Below are positions 1 through 11,127 of a stretch of 64,000 nucleotides of DNA, one piece after another. Within the stretch, counting starts at the first letter, position 1, and every line of letters starts with the position of its first letter. Under the pieces are notes generated by a model that saw nothing but the letters and a program-made list of their open reading frames with translations, did no database searches and had not been told where the DNA came from. This stretch comes from Pantoea sp. AS-PWVM4. GTDB taxonomy: Bacteria; Pseudomonadota; Gammaproteobacteria; Enterobacterales; Enterobacteriaceae. The DNA lies in the NCBI RefSeq assembly GCF_000468095.1, contig NZ_ASZC01000022.1, positions 54,249-118,248 on the forward strand, written 5' to 3'. The translations under genes were made by a program, and so were the position numbers.

Positions 1-276
1 GTCGAAGGTGAAGCGACTGGCAGTCACGCCAATCTGACGATCCGCTCGACCGATGGCAAACCGGTTCCGGCGCTGAGTGCGACTGTCGTCTGGGGAGAAA
101 TGGACCCGGCCAGCGGTAAACCGTTAAATGCCGGCAGTCTCAGCCAGACCATCACTGCGCCCGGCAGTCTGACGCCACGCAGCTCCGTGGTGGTACCACT
201 GCGCCTGAGCGGCCTTTCACCGGATCAACTTGGCTATGTTCGTGTGCATGATGTGACCGGCGCAACCACGCCGTGA
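1..276 (+). CDS. C-terminal part of an unrecognised protein
   Basis: An open frame runs from the first base of the window to a TGA at 274-276, giving the last 91 residues of a protein whose start lies outside. The fragment is rich in Gly, Ser, Thr, Pro and Val, with alternating hydrophobic strands, as in beta-rich extracytoplasmic domains, and has no cysteine or membrane segment. I do not recognise the family. It converges on secF; a REP-like palindrome and the secF terminator lie between them. That it is coding rests on the uninterrupted frame and enteric-like codon use. Confidence 0.6.
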   Translation, partial: VEGEATGSHANLTIRSTDGKPVPALSATVVWGEMDPASGKPLNAGSLSQTITAPGSLTPRSSVVVPLRLSGLSPDQLGYVRVHDVTGATTP

Positions 277-288
277 TGCGCAGTTTCT

Positions 289-310
289 GTAGCGGCACGA
301 TTTATCGCGC
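289..310. repeat. REP-like palindromic repeat, copy 1
   Basis: A single arm of the window-wide repeat (GTAGCGGCACGATTTATCGC plus GC), with one change from the consensus. It sits between the convergent ends of the unknown gene and secF. Confidence 0.8.
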
Positions 311-321
311 GGTTTACGGCA

Positions 322-350
322 AAAAAAAGGGCTGCCATCTGGCAGCCCTT
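322..350 (-). terminator. Rho-independent terminator of the queA-secF operon
   Basis: The arms AGGGCTGCC and GGCAGCCCT form a 9-bp stem around an ATCT loop at 328-349. On the minus strand it is followed by a run of eight T. It lies 19 bases beyond the secF stop, so it ends the Sec operon transcript. Confidence 0.9.
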
Positions 351-368
351 GATCTTTCTGGTCAGCAG

Positions 369-1337
369 TTACGGCATGATTGAAGGCTGATCGGCGCCCT
401 CTTTCTCCACTTTCTGCACCAGCATATGTTCACGCTTCATGCCCAGCTTCAGCGCCAGCGCCGAAGAGACATAGATTGATGAGATGGTACCAATGGTCAC
501 ACCAATCAGCATGGTCAGCGAGAAGCCTTTCAGCAGCGCACCACCAAAGATGAACAGAATCAGGATCATCGCCAGCGTTGTCAGCGAGGTGATCAGGGTA
601 CGGCTCAACGTCTGGGTCAACGACACGTTGGTGATATCGTATGAAGAACCGCGACGGATCTTGCGGAAGTTCTCACGAATACGGTCGGAAACCACGATCT
701 TATCGTTAAGCGAGTAACCAATCACCGACATCAGGGATGCCACGATGGTCAGATCGATTTCGATGTGGGTCAACGCCAGGATGCCGCAGGTGATGATCAC
801 GTCATGGGCCAGCGCCAGTACGGTACCCAGTGCCAGACGCCACTCAAAGCGGAAACCGATGTAGATCAGAATCGCGATCAGCGCCGACAACAGCGCCATC
901 GCCCCCGCCTGCGCCAGATCGCTGCCCACGCTCGGACCCACGAACTCGATACGCTTCACGGTGGCATTCTGCTGTGCGGTTTCGTTAATCACCGACACCA
1001 CTTTGTTGCCCAGTTCCTGGCCTGCCGGACCTTGCACCGGAGCCATACGCACCATCACGTCACGGCTGCTGCCAAAGTTCTGTACCAACGGCTCATCAAA
1101 ACCCGCTTTCACCAGCGCAACGCGCAGGGTATCCAGATCGGCCGGTTTTTCCAGGTTGATCTCAATCACCGTTCCGCCGGTGAAGTCGAGGCCCCAGTTG
1201 AAGCCACGCACACCAACGATGGCGACAGACGCCACAATCAGCAAGGCGGAGATGATAAAGGCAAGCGTGTCCCAGCGCATAAAGTCAATGACTTTACGCC
1301 CGTGGTTCAGCTGCTCAATATTGTATTCCTGTGCCAC
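369..1337 (-). CDS. secF: Protein translocase subunit SecF
   Basis: SecF is an inner-membrane RND-like partner of SecD that uses the proton motive force to help proteins leave the SecYEG channel. The 322-residue product matches the usual length. It has one N-terminal membrane segment (about 22-44), a periplasmic part starting with the GLDFTGG motif (about 49-55), and a C-terminal bundle of membrane segments. The start is the GTG at 1337, preceded by TAAGGAGT; a longer frame reaching into secD lacks SecF similarity at its beginning. It follows secD by 10 bases and is last in the operon. Confidence 0.97.
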   Translation of the reverse strand: MAQEYNIEQLNHGRKVIDFMRWDTLAFIISALLIVASVAIVGVRGFNWGLDFTGGTVIEINLEKPADLDTLRVALVKAGFDEPLVQNFGSSRDVMVRMAPVQGPAGQELGNKVVSVINETAQQNATVKRIEFVGPSVGSDLAQAGAMALLSALIAILIYIGFRFEWRLALGTVLALAHDVIITCGILALTHIEIDLTIVASLMSVIGYSLNDKIVVSDRIRENFRKIRRGSSYDITNVSLTQTLSRTLITSLTTLAMILILFIFGGALLKGFSLTMLIGVTIGTISSIYVSSALALKLGMKREHMLVQKVEKEGADQPSIMP

Positions 1338-1347
1338 AACGCACTCC

Positions 1348-3195
1348 TTAGATAGACAGCTTGTTGATGCGTTTGCCGCCGTACACCAGGTTAACGATGG
1401 CACGGGTGCCGACGATAGCGGTAAACATGGAGGTCGCGATACCGATAGCGGTGGTAATCGCAAAACCTTTGATTGAACCGGTACCGACCGCATAAAGAAT
1501 GATGACTTTAATCAGCGTCGTAACGTTAGCGTCGACGATACTGGAGAAGGCACCTTTGTAGCCTTCATGAATCGCCTGCTGCACGGAACGACCGTTGCGC
1601 AACTCTTCTTTAATACGTTCGTTAATCAGTACGTTCGCATCCACCGCCACCGCCAGCGTCAACACGATACCGGCAATACCCGGCATGGTGAGTGTCGCAC
1701 CTGGCAGCAGTGACATGATGCCGACGATCAACACCAGGTTGCACAGCAGTGCGCTGGTCGCGATCAGACCAAATTTCTTATAGAACACCACCATAAAGAT
1801 AATGGAAGCGATCAGACCCCACAGACAGGCTTCGAGACCCTGCGTGATGTTCTGCTGACCCATAGTTGGGCCGATGGTACGCTCTTCCACAATCTGAATT
1901 GGCGCAATCAACGCACCGGCACGCAGCAGCAGCGACAGCTGACGGGCTTCGTTCGGGTTGCTGATACCGGTGATACGGAAGCTGTTGCCGAGGCGCGACT
2001 GAATGTTCGCCACGTTAATCACTTCTTCCTGTTTCACCAGAATCGCACGGCCATTGGCATCTTTCTTGCCGCTGTCCTTGTACTCCACAAACAGGGTCGC
2101 CATCGGTTTACCGATATTGTCCTTGGTGAAGTTAGACATGATGTTACCGCCCGCGCCATCCAGTGAAATGTTCACCTGCGGCTGGTTGTACTCATCCATG
2201 CTGGACGTGGAATCGGTGATATGGTCACCGGTCAGAATCACGCGCTTGTACAGCACCACCGGCTGGCCTTCACGCGTCATTTTCACTTCAGAATCACCCG
2301 GCACACGACCACTGGCCGCCGCACTCGGATCAACCGTGGTGTTCACCAGACGGAATTCGAGGGTTGCCGTAGCACCCAGAATCTCTTTGGCGCGAGCAGT
2401 ATCCTGAATACCTGGCAGTTCAACCACGATGCGGTCAGAACCCTGACGCTGTACCAGCGGTTCAGCGACGCCAAGCTGGTTAACACGGTTACGCAGGATA
2501 TTGATGTTCTGCTGCACCGCATATTCGCGTGCTTCACTCAGGCGTGCATCGGTCATCACCGCGCGCAGGGTATCGCTGCCCTGGCTGGAGATCACCAGAT
2601 CCTGATGACGCGGAGACAGATAGCTGATGGCCGCATCACGGCTGGTGCCGTCACGGAAACGGATTTCCACGCCATAGTTAGCGATTTTATTCACGTTAAC
2701 GTAGGGAATGCCTTTGTCGCGCAGGTCGCTGCGCAGACCATCTGCATTCTGTTCCTGCAATTTGCTCAGCGCGGTATCCATGTCGACTTCCATCAGGAAG
2801 TGAACACCGCCACGCAGGTCAAGGCCGAGCTTCATCGGTTCTGCGGCCAGCATGCTCAACCAGCGCGGCGTAGCCGGTGCCAGGTTAAGTGCTACAACGT
2901 AGTTCTCGCCAAGGACATTCGTAATCGCTTCACGGGCGCGCAGCTGCACATCCGTGTTCGCAAAGCGCGCAAGAATCGCGCCATTTTCCAGAACGAGGGA
3001 TTTGCTCTGGATATTATCTTTTTGTAAAACAGACTGGATCTGATCCAACGTTTGCTCACTGGCGGCGCCACCGCGCGCACCAGTGATTTGAACGGCCGGA
3101 TCCTCACCATAAAGGTTGGGAAGCGCATAGAGCAGGCCGACGAGAATCACGACGACCAGCATGATGTACTTCCACAAAGGATAACGGTTTAACAC
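1348..3195 (-). CDS. secD: Protein translocase subunit SecD
   Basis: SecD works with SecF and YajC in the inner membrane to drive late steps of Sec export. At 615 residues it equals the E. coli protein. It shows an N-terminal membrane anchor (about 8-28), the family motif LGLDLRGG (about 123-130), a large periplasmic domain, and C-terminal membrane segments from about 450, including the conserved [17 protein letters not shown] stretch. It starts with GTG at 3195 behind AAGGAA. It lies between yajC and secF on the minus strand. Confidence 0.98.
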   Translation of the reverse strand: MLNRYPLWKYIMLVVVILVGLLYALPNLYGEDPAVQITGARGGAASEQTLDQIQSVLQKDNIQSKSLVLENGAILARFANTDVQLRAREAITNVLGENYVVALNLAPATPRWLSMLAAEPMKLGLDLRGGVHFLMEVDMDTALSKLQEQNADGLRSDLRDKGIPYVNVNKIANYGVEIRFRDGTSRDAAISYLSPRHQDLVISSQGSDTLRAVMTDARLSEAREYAVQQNINILRNRVNQLGVAEPLVQRQGSDRIVVELPGIQDTARAKEILGATATLEFRLVNTTVDPSAAASGRVPGDSEVKMTREGQPVVLYKRVILTGDHITDSTSSMDEYNQPQVNISLDGAGGNIMSNFTKDNIGKPMATLFVEYKDSGKKDANGRAILVKQEEVINVANIQSRLGNSFRITGISNPNEARQLSLLLRAGALIAPIQIVEERTIGPTMGQQNITQGLEACLWGLIASIIFMVVFYKKFGLIATSALLCNLVLIVGIMSLLPGATLTMPGIAGIVLTLAVAVDANVLINERIKEELRNGRSVQQAIHEGYKGAFSSIVDANVTTLIKVIILYAVGTGSIKGFAITTAIGIATSMFTAIVGTRAIVNLVYGGKRINKLSI

Positions 3196-3220
3196 GGCAG
3201 TTTCCTTCGGGAAGAAAAAA

Positions 3221-3553
3221 TTACAGCGCCTTCATGGTGCCTTTCGGCAGAACGGCAGCCACGAAATCACGTTTAATCACTACTTCAGTGGTGTCGTTCA
3301 GGGCGATAGCGATGTAGCCGGTTTCAGCAACTTTAGTCACGCGACCTACCAGACCACCATTGGTCAGCACTTCATCTCCTTTGGAGATGGAATCCATCAA
3401 CTTCTTGTGCTCTTTGGAACGCTTCTGCTGCGGACGCAGAATCATGAAGTAAAAGATCAGACCAAAGACCACCAGCATGATCACCAGAGAATAAGGACTT
3501 CCCTGCGACGGTGCGCCTGCTGCAGCCACAGCGTCAGAAATGAAAAAGCTCAT
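3221..3553 (-). CDS. yajC: Sec translocon accessory protein YajC
   Basis: YajC is a small single-span inner-membrane protein that co-purifies with SecDF and also contacts the AcrB pump. The 110 residues match E. coli YajC in length. They hold one membrane segment (about 21-39), the characteristic [12 protein letters not shown] stretch just after it, and a cytoplasmic tail. It is transcribed between tgt and secD, the standard enteric order. The ATG at 3553 follows GAGGGAAA. Confidence 0.97.
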   Translation of the reverse strand: MSFFISDAVAAAGAPSQGSPYSLVIMLVVFGLIFYFMILRPQQKRSKEHKKLMDSISKGDEVLTNGGLVGRVTKVAETGYIAIALNDTTEVVIKRDFVAAVLPKGTMKAL

Positions 3554-3577
3554 TAAATTTCCCTCATTGATGAATTA

Positions 3578-4732
<1,155 letters not shown>

Positions 4733-5803
4733 TTAAGACCCGACGCTCTCGTCAGGTGCATTCACATTACGGGTAATGAACATGGCATCCCCGTAGCTAA
4801 AGAAACGGTACTGCTCAGCCACCGCCGCCTGATAGGCCGCCATAGTGTGCTGATAACCGGCAAACGCCGACACCAGCATAATCAGGGTCGATTCCGGCAG
4901 GTGGAAATTGGTGATCAACGCATCGATAACCTGATACTGATAGCCGGGATAGATAAAAATCTGGGTATCATCGAAGAACGGTGCAATCAGCGCGTCTTTA
5001 CTTGCCTGCGCGGCGCTCTCCAGCGAGCGTACCGAGGTCGTCCCTACCGCCACCACTTTATTGCCGCGTGCTTTACAGGCCAGCACCGCATCCACCACCT
5101 CTTGCGGCACTTCGGCGTACTCGGAGTGCATGGTGTGATCTTCAATACTCTCCACACGCACCGGCTGGAAGGTCCCGGCCCCTACGTGCAGCGTGACAAA
5201 GGCCATCTCGATGCCTTTCGCCTTTAACGCCTGCAACAGCGGATCGTCGAAGTGCAAACCGGCCGTCGGCGCAGCAACCGCGCCGGGGCGGGCGCTGTAC
5301 ACCGTCTGGTACAACTCACGGTCAGCTTCTTCATCCGGGCGGTCGATGTACGGCGGCAATGGCATATGGCCGACGCTGTTAAGAATATCCAGCACCGCAC
5401 GGTCATCTTCGAACGCAATTTCAAACAACGTATCGTGACGCGCCACCATCGTCGCTTTGACACTTTCGTCATCGCCCAGCAGCAATTCTGCACCCGGCTT
5501 CGGTGCTTTTGACGCCCGAACATGCGCCAGCACACGTTTGTCGTCCAGCATGCGCTCCACCAGCATCTCGATTTTACCGCCGCTGGCTTTACGACCATAA
5601 ACGCGCGCCGGGATAACGCGGGTATTATTGAATACCAGCAGGTCGCCCGGATTGAGCTTCTCCAGCACATCGGTAAACACGCCGTGACTCAGCGCACCGC
5701 TTGGGCCATCCAGCGACAACAGACGGCAACCGCTTCGCTGCGCCTGGGGGTAATGGGCGATCAAAGATTCCGGCAATTCAAAAGAAAAATCCGCTACACG
5801 CAT
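4733..5803 (-). CDS. queA: S-adenosylmethionine:tRNA ribosyltransferase-isomerase
   Basis: QueA moves and isomerises the ribosyl group of AdoMet onto preQ1-tRNA to make epoxyqueuosine. Starting at the ATG at 5803 gives 356 residues, the E. coli length, and the typical [12 protein letters not shown] beginning. The frame remains open for 22 codons further upstream, but those residues do not resemble QueA. Internal motifs such as NNTRVIPAR and AAPTAGLHF are typical of the family. It is the first gene of the queA-tgt-yajC-secD-secF operon. Confidence 0.97.
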   Translation of the reverse strand: MRVADFSFELPESLIAHYPQAQRSGCRLLSLDGPSGALSHGVFTDVLEKLNPGDLLVFNNTRVIPARVYGRKASGGKIEMLVERMLDDKRVLAHVRASKAPKPGAELLLGDDESVKATMVARHDTLFEIAFEDDRAVLDILNSVGHMPLPPYIDRPDEEADRELYQTVYSARPGAVAAPTAGLHFDDPLLQALKAKGIEMAFVTLHVGAGTFQPVRVESIEDHTMHSEYAEVPQEVVDAVLACKARGNKVVAVGTTSVRSLESAAQASKDALIAPFFDDTQIFIYPGYQYQVIDALITNFHLPESTLIMLVSAFAGYQHTMAAYQAAVAEQYRFFSYGDAMFITRNVNAPDESVGS

Positions 5804-5905
5804 GCTCAACTTCTTCAGGACTAAAAACAGGCGGCATAGTTTAGCGGAAAAGCGACCAATTCTGAACAACTGGCTGTGCCTCGTTGATTCTGCCTATAAT
5901 GCGGC

Positions 5906-6487
5906 ATGAACTTTCTCGCTCACCTCCATCTGGCCCAGTTGGCTGACAGCTCACTGCTTGGCAACTTAATGGCCGACTTTGTACGCGGTAATCCCCATCA
6001 GCAATGGTCAACTCCGATTGCCGACGGCATTATGCTGCATCGACGTCTCGATAGCCTGACCGATAGCCTGCCGGAAGTACGCGAAGCGCGGCAATGGTTC
6101 CGCGCCGAAACCCGCCGCGTGGCACCGATCACCCTGGATGTCATCTGGGACCATTTCCTTGCACGGCACTGGGATCAGTTCCATCCCATCCAGTCACTGG
6201 CCGCTTTTTCCGCCGCAGCAGAACGGGAAATTACGCCGCAGTTGTCAGGTACACCGGAAGGCTTTGTCGAGCTGAACGCGATAATGTGGCGCGAGCGCTG
6301 GCTGGAACATTACGCTGAACCCACTCGTCTGGCGCGTGTGCTGAATGGCATGGCGATGCGTCGTCCACGTCTCGCCGCGTTACGCGATTCGTATCAGGAT
6401 TTCGTCGAAAATTATGCCGCACTGGAGCAACAATTCTTCCAGCTTTATCCGCGACTGATGGAACTGGCACGTACGCAGCAGCTGTAA
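5906..6487 (+). CDS. acpH: Acyl carrier protein phosphodiesterase
   Basis: AcpH (YajB) removes the 4'-phosphopantetheine group from holo-ACP. The 193 residues equal the E. coli length, and the MNFLAHLHLA beginning and GNLMADFVRG motif are typical of the family. It is divergent from queA with 102 bases between, as in other enterics. A TATAAT at 5895-5900 lies only five bases before the ATG; if used as a -10 it would make the message nearly leaderless, and no good -35 is visible. Confidence 0.95.
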   Translation: MNFLAHLHLAQLADSSLLGNLMADFVRGNPHQQWSTPIADGIMLHRRLDSLTDSLPEVREARQWFRAETRRVAPITLDVIWDHFLARHWDQFHPIQSLAAFSAAAEREITPQLSGTPEGFVELNAIMWRERWLEHYAEPTRLARVLNGMAMRRPRLAALRDSYQDFVENYAALEQQFFQLYPRLMELARTQQL

Positions 6488-6515
6488 CATATTCTGAATC
6501 CTCTCCCCTCTTGCC

Positions 6516-6535
6516 AGCCGCAAACATCTGCGGCT
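6516..6535 (+). terminator. Possible weak terminator after acpH
   Basis: A 7-bp stem, AGCCGCA and TGCGGCT with a 6-base loop, lies 29 bases beyond the acpH stop. Only a mixed T-rich stretch follows some way downstream, so termination is uncertain. Confidence 0.35.
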
Positions 6536-6652
6536 TAATGAAGCCTTTCTTATCTTTCGTTACCTGGATCACACAGTCATTTCGCCTGTCACCCTTCCCT
6601 ATCCCCTGAATGGGGCTTGAAACACGAAGGGTATAAATCATAAGAGGGAAAG

Positions 6653-7462
6653 ATGTCATCAGCATCACTTACTGAACTTGACGCGCGTTACCACTTTGCT
6701 CGTGATGTCGCCACCGCCGCTGCCAGCCGCGCTTTCTCCTGGTATCAGCAACGTCAGCAACTGGTGGTCGAGCACAAGAAGGACCCACAGGATGTGGTCA
6801 GCGAAGCTGATCGTAATGTCGAACAACTGATTAAATACATGATCACCGAGCGTTTTCCGGATGATGCGGTGTTGGGTGAGGAGAGTGGCGGCGACACCCA
6901 GGGTGCCCGTTTTGTCTGGGTGGTTGATCCGATTGACGGCACCAGCAGCTTCATTAACGGTCTGCATAACTGGTGCGTATCGCTGGCTATCGTGTGTGAA
7001 GATGAGGCGGTAATTGGCGTGGTGTGCGATCCCAATCATCACGAGCTGTTCCACGCCTGCCGTGGCAAAGGTGCCTGGGTTAACGACAAACGGATTCAGG
7101 CCCACAGCGCCCAACAGCTTAATCAGGGCGTACTGGGCATCAGCAGTTCTAACAGCCAGCCCGCTGAACCGCTCACCAGCTTTATCTCCGCACTGCTGCA
7201 TCAGGGTGGCATGTTCATACGCACCGGTTCGGGCGCATTGATGAGCGCCTGGGCAGCCGCCGGGCGTTTGATTGGCTATTACGAAGCGCATATGAATCCG
7301 TGGGATGGCCTGCCCGGCATCGTGCTGATGCGTGAAGCGGGTGGCGTCACCAATGATTATCTGCACAATGACGGGCTGAAGAACGGTAATCCGGTGCTGC
7401 TCGCCAATGCAACGCTTTATCCACAATTAAAAGCGATGCTGCCTGCCTCTTTCCCCTTGTAA
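6653..7462 (+). CDS. Inositol monophosphatase family protein
   Basis: This 269-residue protein has the full metal-binding signature of the inositol monophosphatase superfamily: GEES (75-78), DPIDGT (92-97) and a WDG at 217-219 giving the third aspartate. These residues bind magnesium and hydrolyse a phosphomonoester. It is not SuhB, since sequence outside the motifs differs; the substrate is unknown and could be a sugar or polyol phosphate, a 3'-phosphonucleotide or histidinol phosphate. The ATG follows GAGGGAAAG. A secreted histidine acid phosphatase gene starts 15 bases downstream on the same strand, so the two may share a transcript. Confidence 0.88.
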   Translation: MSSASLTELDARYHFARDVATAAASRAFSWYQQRQQLVVEHKKDPQDVVSEADRNVEQLIKYMITERFPDDAVLGEESGGDTQGARFVWVVDPIDGTSSFINGLHNWCVSLAIVCEDEAVIGVVCDPNHHELFHACRGKGAWVNDKRIQAHSAQQLNQGVLGISSSNSQPAEPLTSFISALLHQGGMFIRTGSGALMSAWAAAGRLIGYYEAHMNPWDGLPGIVLMREAGGVTNDYLHNDGLKNGNPVLLANATLYPQLKAMLPASFPL

Positions 7463-7477
7463 TAAAAGGATGCGCGG

Positions 7478-8755
7478 ATGTCCGTTCGATGCTCTCTGTC
7501 AGTACGCCTGCTGCTGGCAAGTTTTCTGTGGTTGTTGCTCGGCAATAGCCAGGCGGCGGAACACTATCAACTGGAAAAGGTAGTCGAAATCAGCCGACAC
7601 GGCGTGCGGCCACCGACCCCAGGTAACCGTAAAGAGATCGAAGCCGCCACACAACGCCCCTGGACGCAATGGACCACCCACGATGGTGAGCTGACTGGTC
7701 ACGGCTACGCCGCGGTGGTTAACAAAGGTCGTTGGGAAGGTGAGCATTACCGTCAACTGGGCCTGCTCACCCGTGGATGCCCGACTGGTGCGGATATTTA
7801 CGTGCGCGCCAGTCCGTTGCAACGCACGCGCGCCACCGCTGAAGCGTTGGTGGATGGTGCCTTTCCTGCCTGTGGCGTGGCAATTCATCATGTGGATAGC
7901 GATATCGATCCGCTGTTCCAGAGCGAAAAGGAGCCATTTGCCCAGCTTGACCCGACCAAAGAACGCGCCGCACTGGTCGCCAAAGCCGGTGATTTAGCCG
8001 CGCTGCAACAGCAACTCCAGCCCGCCATCCAACAACTCAGGCAGGCAGTATGCGCCCCCGGTAGCGACTGCACGGCATTCACCCGTCCGTGGCAATTAAA
8101 AGAAACCCAATCTGGCCATACCTGGGTACAAGGGCTGAGCGTGCTGGCCAGCATGGTCGAAACGCTGCGCCTCGGCTGGAGCGAAAACCTGCCGTTAAAC
8201 CAACTGGCCTGGGGCAATATCACCTCTTCCGCTCAGATCAGCGCCTTGTTGCCGATTCTGACCGCCAGCTATGACCTCAGCAACGATATCCCTTACATGG
8301 CGCAACGCCGTGGCTCGATCTTGCTGGATGCGGTGATAAAAGGGCTGGAACAAGGCATCAACCGCGATGGCAATAGCTCACCGGATACCCGCTGGTTACT
8401 GCTGGTGGCGCACGATACCAATATCGCACGGGTGCGCACCCTGATGAACTTCAGTTGGCAGCTCCCGGGATACTCACGCGGCAATGTCCCGCCCGGCAGC
8501 AGCCTGGTGTTTGAACGCTGGCGCGACACACAAAGCGGGCAACGTTTCGTGCGTATCTATTTCCAGGCACAAAGCCTCGATGACCTGCGACATTTAACGC
8601 CGGTGGATGATCGTCATCCGTTACTGCGTCAGGAGTGGCATGAGAAAAACTGTAGAGTGACGGAAGTCGGTACCTTATGTCCTTATCAATCCACCCTGGA
8701 TTCCTTCCGCCAGGCGCTGGATAAGCAGGCCATTATTCCCGTCAATTATCCGTAG
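7478..8755 (+). CDS. Exported histidine acid phosphatase (phytase/glucose-1-phosphatase type)
   Basis: The 425-residue product starts with a signal peptide (about 1-27, ending around SQAAEH). It carries the two catalytic signatures of histidine acid phosphatases: RHGVRPP (40-46), whose histidine is phosphorylated, and HDTN (312-315), the proton donor. Six or more cysteines fit periplasmic disulfides. The PPGSSLVFERW stretch near the C terminus resembles E. coli AppA (phytase) more than Agp, so release of phosphate from phytate or sugar phosphates in the periplasm is likely; specificity cannot be read from sequence alone. Its TAG stop lies inside a REP-like repeat. Confidence 0.9.
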   Translation: MSVRCSLSVRLLLASFLWLLLGNSQAAEHYQLEKVVEISRHGVRPPTPGNRKEIEAATQRPWTQWTTHDGELTGHGYAAVVNKGRWEGEHYRQLGLLTRGCPTGADIYVRASPLQRTRATAEALVDGAFPACGVAIHHVDSDIDPLFQSEKEPFAQLDPTKERAALVAKAGDLAALQQQLQPAIQQLRQAVCAPGSDCTAFTRPWQLKETQSGHTWVQGLSVLASMVETLRLGWSENLPLNQLAWGNITSSAQISALLPILTASYDLSNDIPYMAQRRGSILLDAVIKGLEQGINRDGNSSPDTRWLLLVAHDTNIARVRTLMNFSWQLPGYSRGNVPPGSSLVFERWRDTQSGQRFVRIYFQAQSLDDLRHLTPVDDRHPLLRQEWHEKNCRVTEVGTLCPYQSTLDSFRQALDKQAIIPVNYP

Positions 8756-8825
8756 CGGCGCGATTTATCGCACGGTGTTCACGGATTGGTGGTCAACTAA
8801 CGGGCGCGCGATAAAGCGAGCCGCT
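8752..8825. repeat. REP-like inverted pair, copy 2
   Basis: The left arm (8752-8773) and a degenerate right arm (8806-8825) form a 74-bp inverted pair. The left arm overlaps the last codons of the phosphatase gene and supplies its TAG stop. Confidence 0.8.
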
Positions 8826-9071
8826 GTGCCTGTGGCTTATCTGAACAAAATACAACCATTAAGATTTCGTTAGCTATTTGTTAGCCTCTTCTGAGGATTT
8901 TCTATATTTCCCGTCAGGCGTTCGTATTCCCTTAACCTCGGGTTAACCTGTCAACGTCAATCATCCCTTGATTCATTATTTTTTACCCTTGTTTTTCGGC
9001 GACAAGGAGTCGCCGATTTATTTTTTTTGCGCCATCTGCGTCAGGTAATTAAAAAATCAACGGGCGGTATT
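8826..9071 (+). promoter_or_regulatory. Leader region of the acyltransferase gene, with internal terminator
   Basis: This gap is AT-rich. A perfect 7-bp stem TCGGCGA/TCGCCGA (8996-9016) is followed by TTTA and eight T, a good rho-independent terminator. It stands 44 bases before the acyltransferase start, so it either stops read-through from the phosphatase gene or acts as an attenuator. A possible promoter is TTGTTA (8878-8883) with TCTATA (8901-8906), 17-base spacing; this is weak. A small dyad TTAACCTCGGGTTAA lies near 8931. Confidence 0.6.
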
Positions 9072-11024
9072 ATGACCAAATCGGACAGCTTCCGTTATCG
9101 CGCGGATATTGACGGCCTGCGCGCTGTCGCCATTCTGTCAGTGGTGTTGTTCCATTCCGGTGTCAGCTTTCTGCCGGGTGGCTTTATCGGTGTTGATATT
9201 TTCTTTGTTATTTCCGGTTTTTTAATCGGTGGCATTATCAGTCGGGAAATCTCCGCTGGGCGCTTCTCCTTTTATCAATTCTATTTACGGCGTATTCGTC
9301 GTATCGCGCCTGCATTGTTTTTTATGATGGCCATATTGCTGCTGCTCGGCTATATCCTGCTGTCACCACTTGAATTCAGCCAGCTGGCAAAATACAGCGT
9401 GGCGGTGTTTATCTCCGTGCCCAATATGCTGCTGATGAAAAGCGGTGACTACTTCAGCAGCGATTCTGATTTAAACCCGCTGCTGATGACCTGGTCGCTC
9501 GGTATCGAAGAACAGTTCTACGTGGTGCTCCCCTTTATCCTGCTGCTGGCGGCACGTTTCAAACGCTCGATGGCTGGGGTGATTTTAGTCATCAGCATCG
9601 CCTCACTGGCCGCCTGCCTGTGGCTGACACCCACTGACAGCACCCATGCCTTCTACCTGCTCCCCACCCGCGCCTGGGAATTGGGGGCTGGCGTGCTGCT
9701 GGCGTTGTGGCAACCACAACCCATCAACGGACGCGCCGCCAACCTGTGCAATCTGCTGGGCTGGCTGTTGATCGTTGTCAGCGCCACGGTCCTGACGCGC
9801 GATGACGACTTCCCCGGCTGGCTGGCGATATTGCCGGTCGCGGCAGGCTGTCTGATGATTGGCGCGCGTGGTCGACTGAACCAGTTGCTGCTGGAAAACC
9901 GCGTGATGCGTTTTATCGGTACCGTCTCCTACTCCTGGTACCTGTGGCACTGGCCACTGCTCAGTCTGGCGCGGATCTTTAGCGATCATCCCTTAACCGC
10001 GTGGCAGGGTCTGATGATCAGCGCCCTTGCCTTACTGATTGCCTGGCTGTCATGGCGCTTTGTCGAACAACCTTTCCGTCATCCCCAACGAGGCACTCGC
10101 CTGGTGATCCCGGTTTACTGCGCCTCGTCGCTGGTGGCTGCCGGTGCCATGCTGGTGGTGTGGCAAACCGGTGGGATGAAATACCGTGTCAGCGAGTTGG
10201 TGGTCAACGGCGAATCCTGGAAGATTTCAGCGCAGCGCAATCCCTGCCTGCTGGATTATGGTGCCAATTTCCCGTCGTCCGATGCGCAGTGCCACCCGGT
10301 TACTGACCAACCCGGTATCGCGTTAATCGGCGACAGCCATGCTGCGGCGCTGCGCGCCACGGTGGCCGCGTATGCCCTGCGTCAGCACAAGCCCTTATTC
10401 CAGCTCACCAAAGCCTCCTGCCCGTTTCTGGTAGGCGTAACGCGTGTGGTGAGCCAGGTGCCGACACACGCACAACAATGCGTCGATTTTAATCGCGAGG
10501 TACTGAAGATGGTGCTGAGTGACAAGATTGATGAAGTGGTGATCAGCGCCTTCTGGGCATCCGGCATGAGTATCCTGCCCGGAGCAGGCTTCCGTGAACT
10601 GGCAAACCCTGAGAAGGACAATCTGGAAGCGCTGAAATTCGGCATGGATAACGTGATTGCTGAACTGCGCAAGGCGGGGAAAAAAATCACCATCATCGAA
10701 GACGCTCCATCGCTGGATATCGATCCGTTGCGTTACAGCAACAATCGCAATATCCCGATCCGCCGCGAGTTGAGTGACTGGCTGGGCCGCTGGGATACGC
10801 CGCCCTTACCCACCGCGCGCACCAAACTGTTCCAGTACCCGGAAGCCGCTGTGGATGAACTCTTGCAAAGTTATCAGGCGTCAGGGGTACGGGTGCTGTC
10901 TTTGCGTGACAAGCTTTGTAATGACCACGGTTGCATGTTCGCCAACGGTGGTCTGCCACTGTATTACGACAACAACCACCTTAGCCCTTATGGTGGCGAG
11001 ATAGCGTTAGGCAAGAGCTGGTAA
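9072..11024 (+). CDS. Acyltransferase-3 / SGNH domain membrane O-acetyltransferase
   Basis: This 650-residue protein has the OafA-type layout. An N-terminal acyltransferase-3 domain of about ten membrane segments begins with YRADIDGLRA and contains the catalytic histidine of LFHSG (about 28). A C-terminal periplasmic SGNH hydrolase-like domain follows, with GDSH at 420-423 and a DNNHLSPYG catalytic Asp-His pair near the end. Such proteins pass acetyl groups from cytoplasmic acetyl-CoA to surface polysaccharide (O-antigen, exopolysaccharide or peptidoglycan). The acceptor is unknown because no glycan genes are nearby. The ATG at 9072 is chosen over an upstream TTG at 9027 that falls in the terminator T run. 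Confidence 0.9.
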   Translation: MTKSDSFRYRADIDGLRAVAILSVVLFHSGVSFLPGGFIGVDIFFVISGFLIGGIISREISAGRFSFYQFYLRRIRRIAPALFFMMAILLLLGYILLSPLEFSQLAKYSVAVFISVPNMLLMKSGDYFSSDSDLNPLLMTWSLGIEEQFYVVLPFILLLAARFKRSMAGVILVISIASLAACLWLTPTDSTHAFYLLPTRAWELGAGVLLALWQPQPINGRAANLCNLLGWLLIVVSATVLTRDDDFPGWLAILPVAAGCLMIGARGRLNQLLLENRVMRFIGTVSYSWYLWHWPLLSLARIFSDHPLTAWQGLMISALALLIAWLSWRFVEQPFRHPQRGTRLVIPVYCASSLVAAGAMLVVWQTGGMKYRVSELVVNGESWKISAQRNPCLLDYGANFPSSDAQCHPVTDQPGIALIGDSHAAALRATVAAYALRQHKPLFQLTKASCPFLVGVTRVVSQVPTHAQQCVDFNREVLKMVLSDKIDEVVISAFWASGMSILPGAGFRELANPEKDNLEALKFGMDNVIAELRKAGKKITIIEDAPSLDIDPLRYSNNRNIPIRRELSDWLGRWDTPPLPTARTKLFQYPEAAVDELLQSYQASGVRVLSLRDKLCNDHGCMFANGGLPLYYDNNHLSPYGGEIALGKSW

Positions 11025-11040
11025 TTATTCGCAAGTTATT

Positions 11041-11112
11041 GTAGCGGCGCAATTTATCGCGCAATGCCTTCAGGGGACAAAAAAACAACAGCGCGATAAA
11101 TCGCGCCGCTAC
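11041..11112. repeat. REP-like inverted pair, copy 3
   Basis: Arms at 11041-11062 and 11091-11112 are near-perfect inverted copies separated by 28 bases. It fills the gap between the convergent acyltransferase and proY genes and probably folds as a bidirectional terminator. Confidence 0.88.
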
Positions 11113-11127
11113 AAATGTTTGCGATCT

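Noticed and set aside
1338..1493. N-terminal extension of secF into secD
   Set aside because: The extra residues do not resemble SecF, and a GTG with a good ribosome site gives the family length.
5895..5900. TATAAT just before the acpH ATG
   Set aside because: It is five bases from the start codon and lacks a -35, so it would imply a leaderless message; kept only as a remark under acpH.
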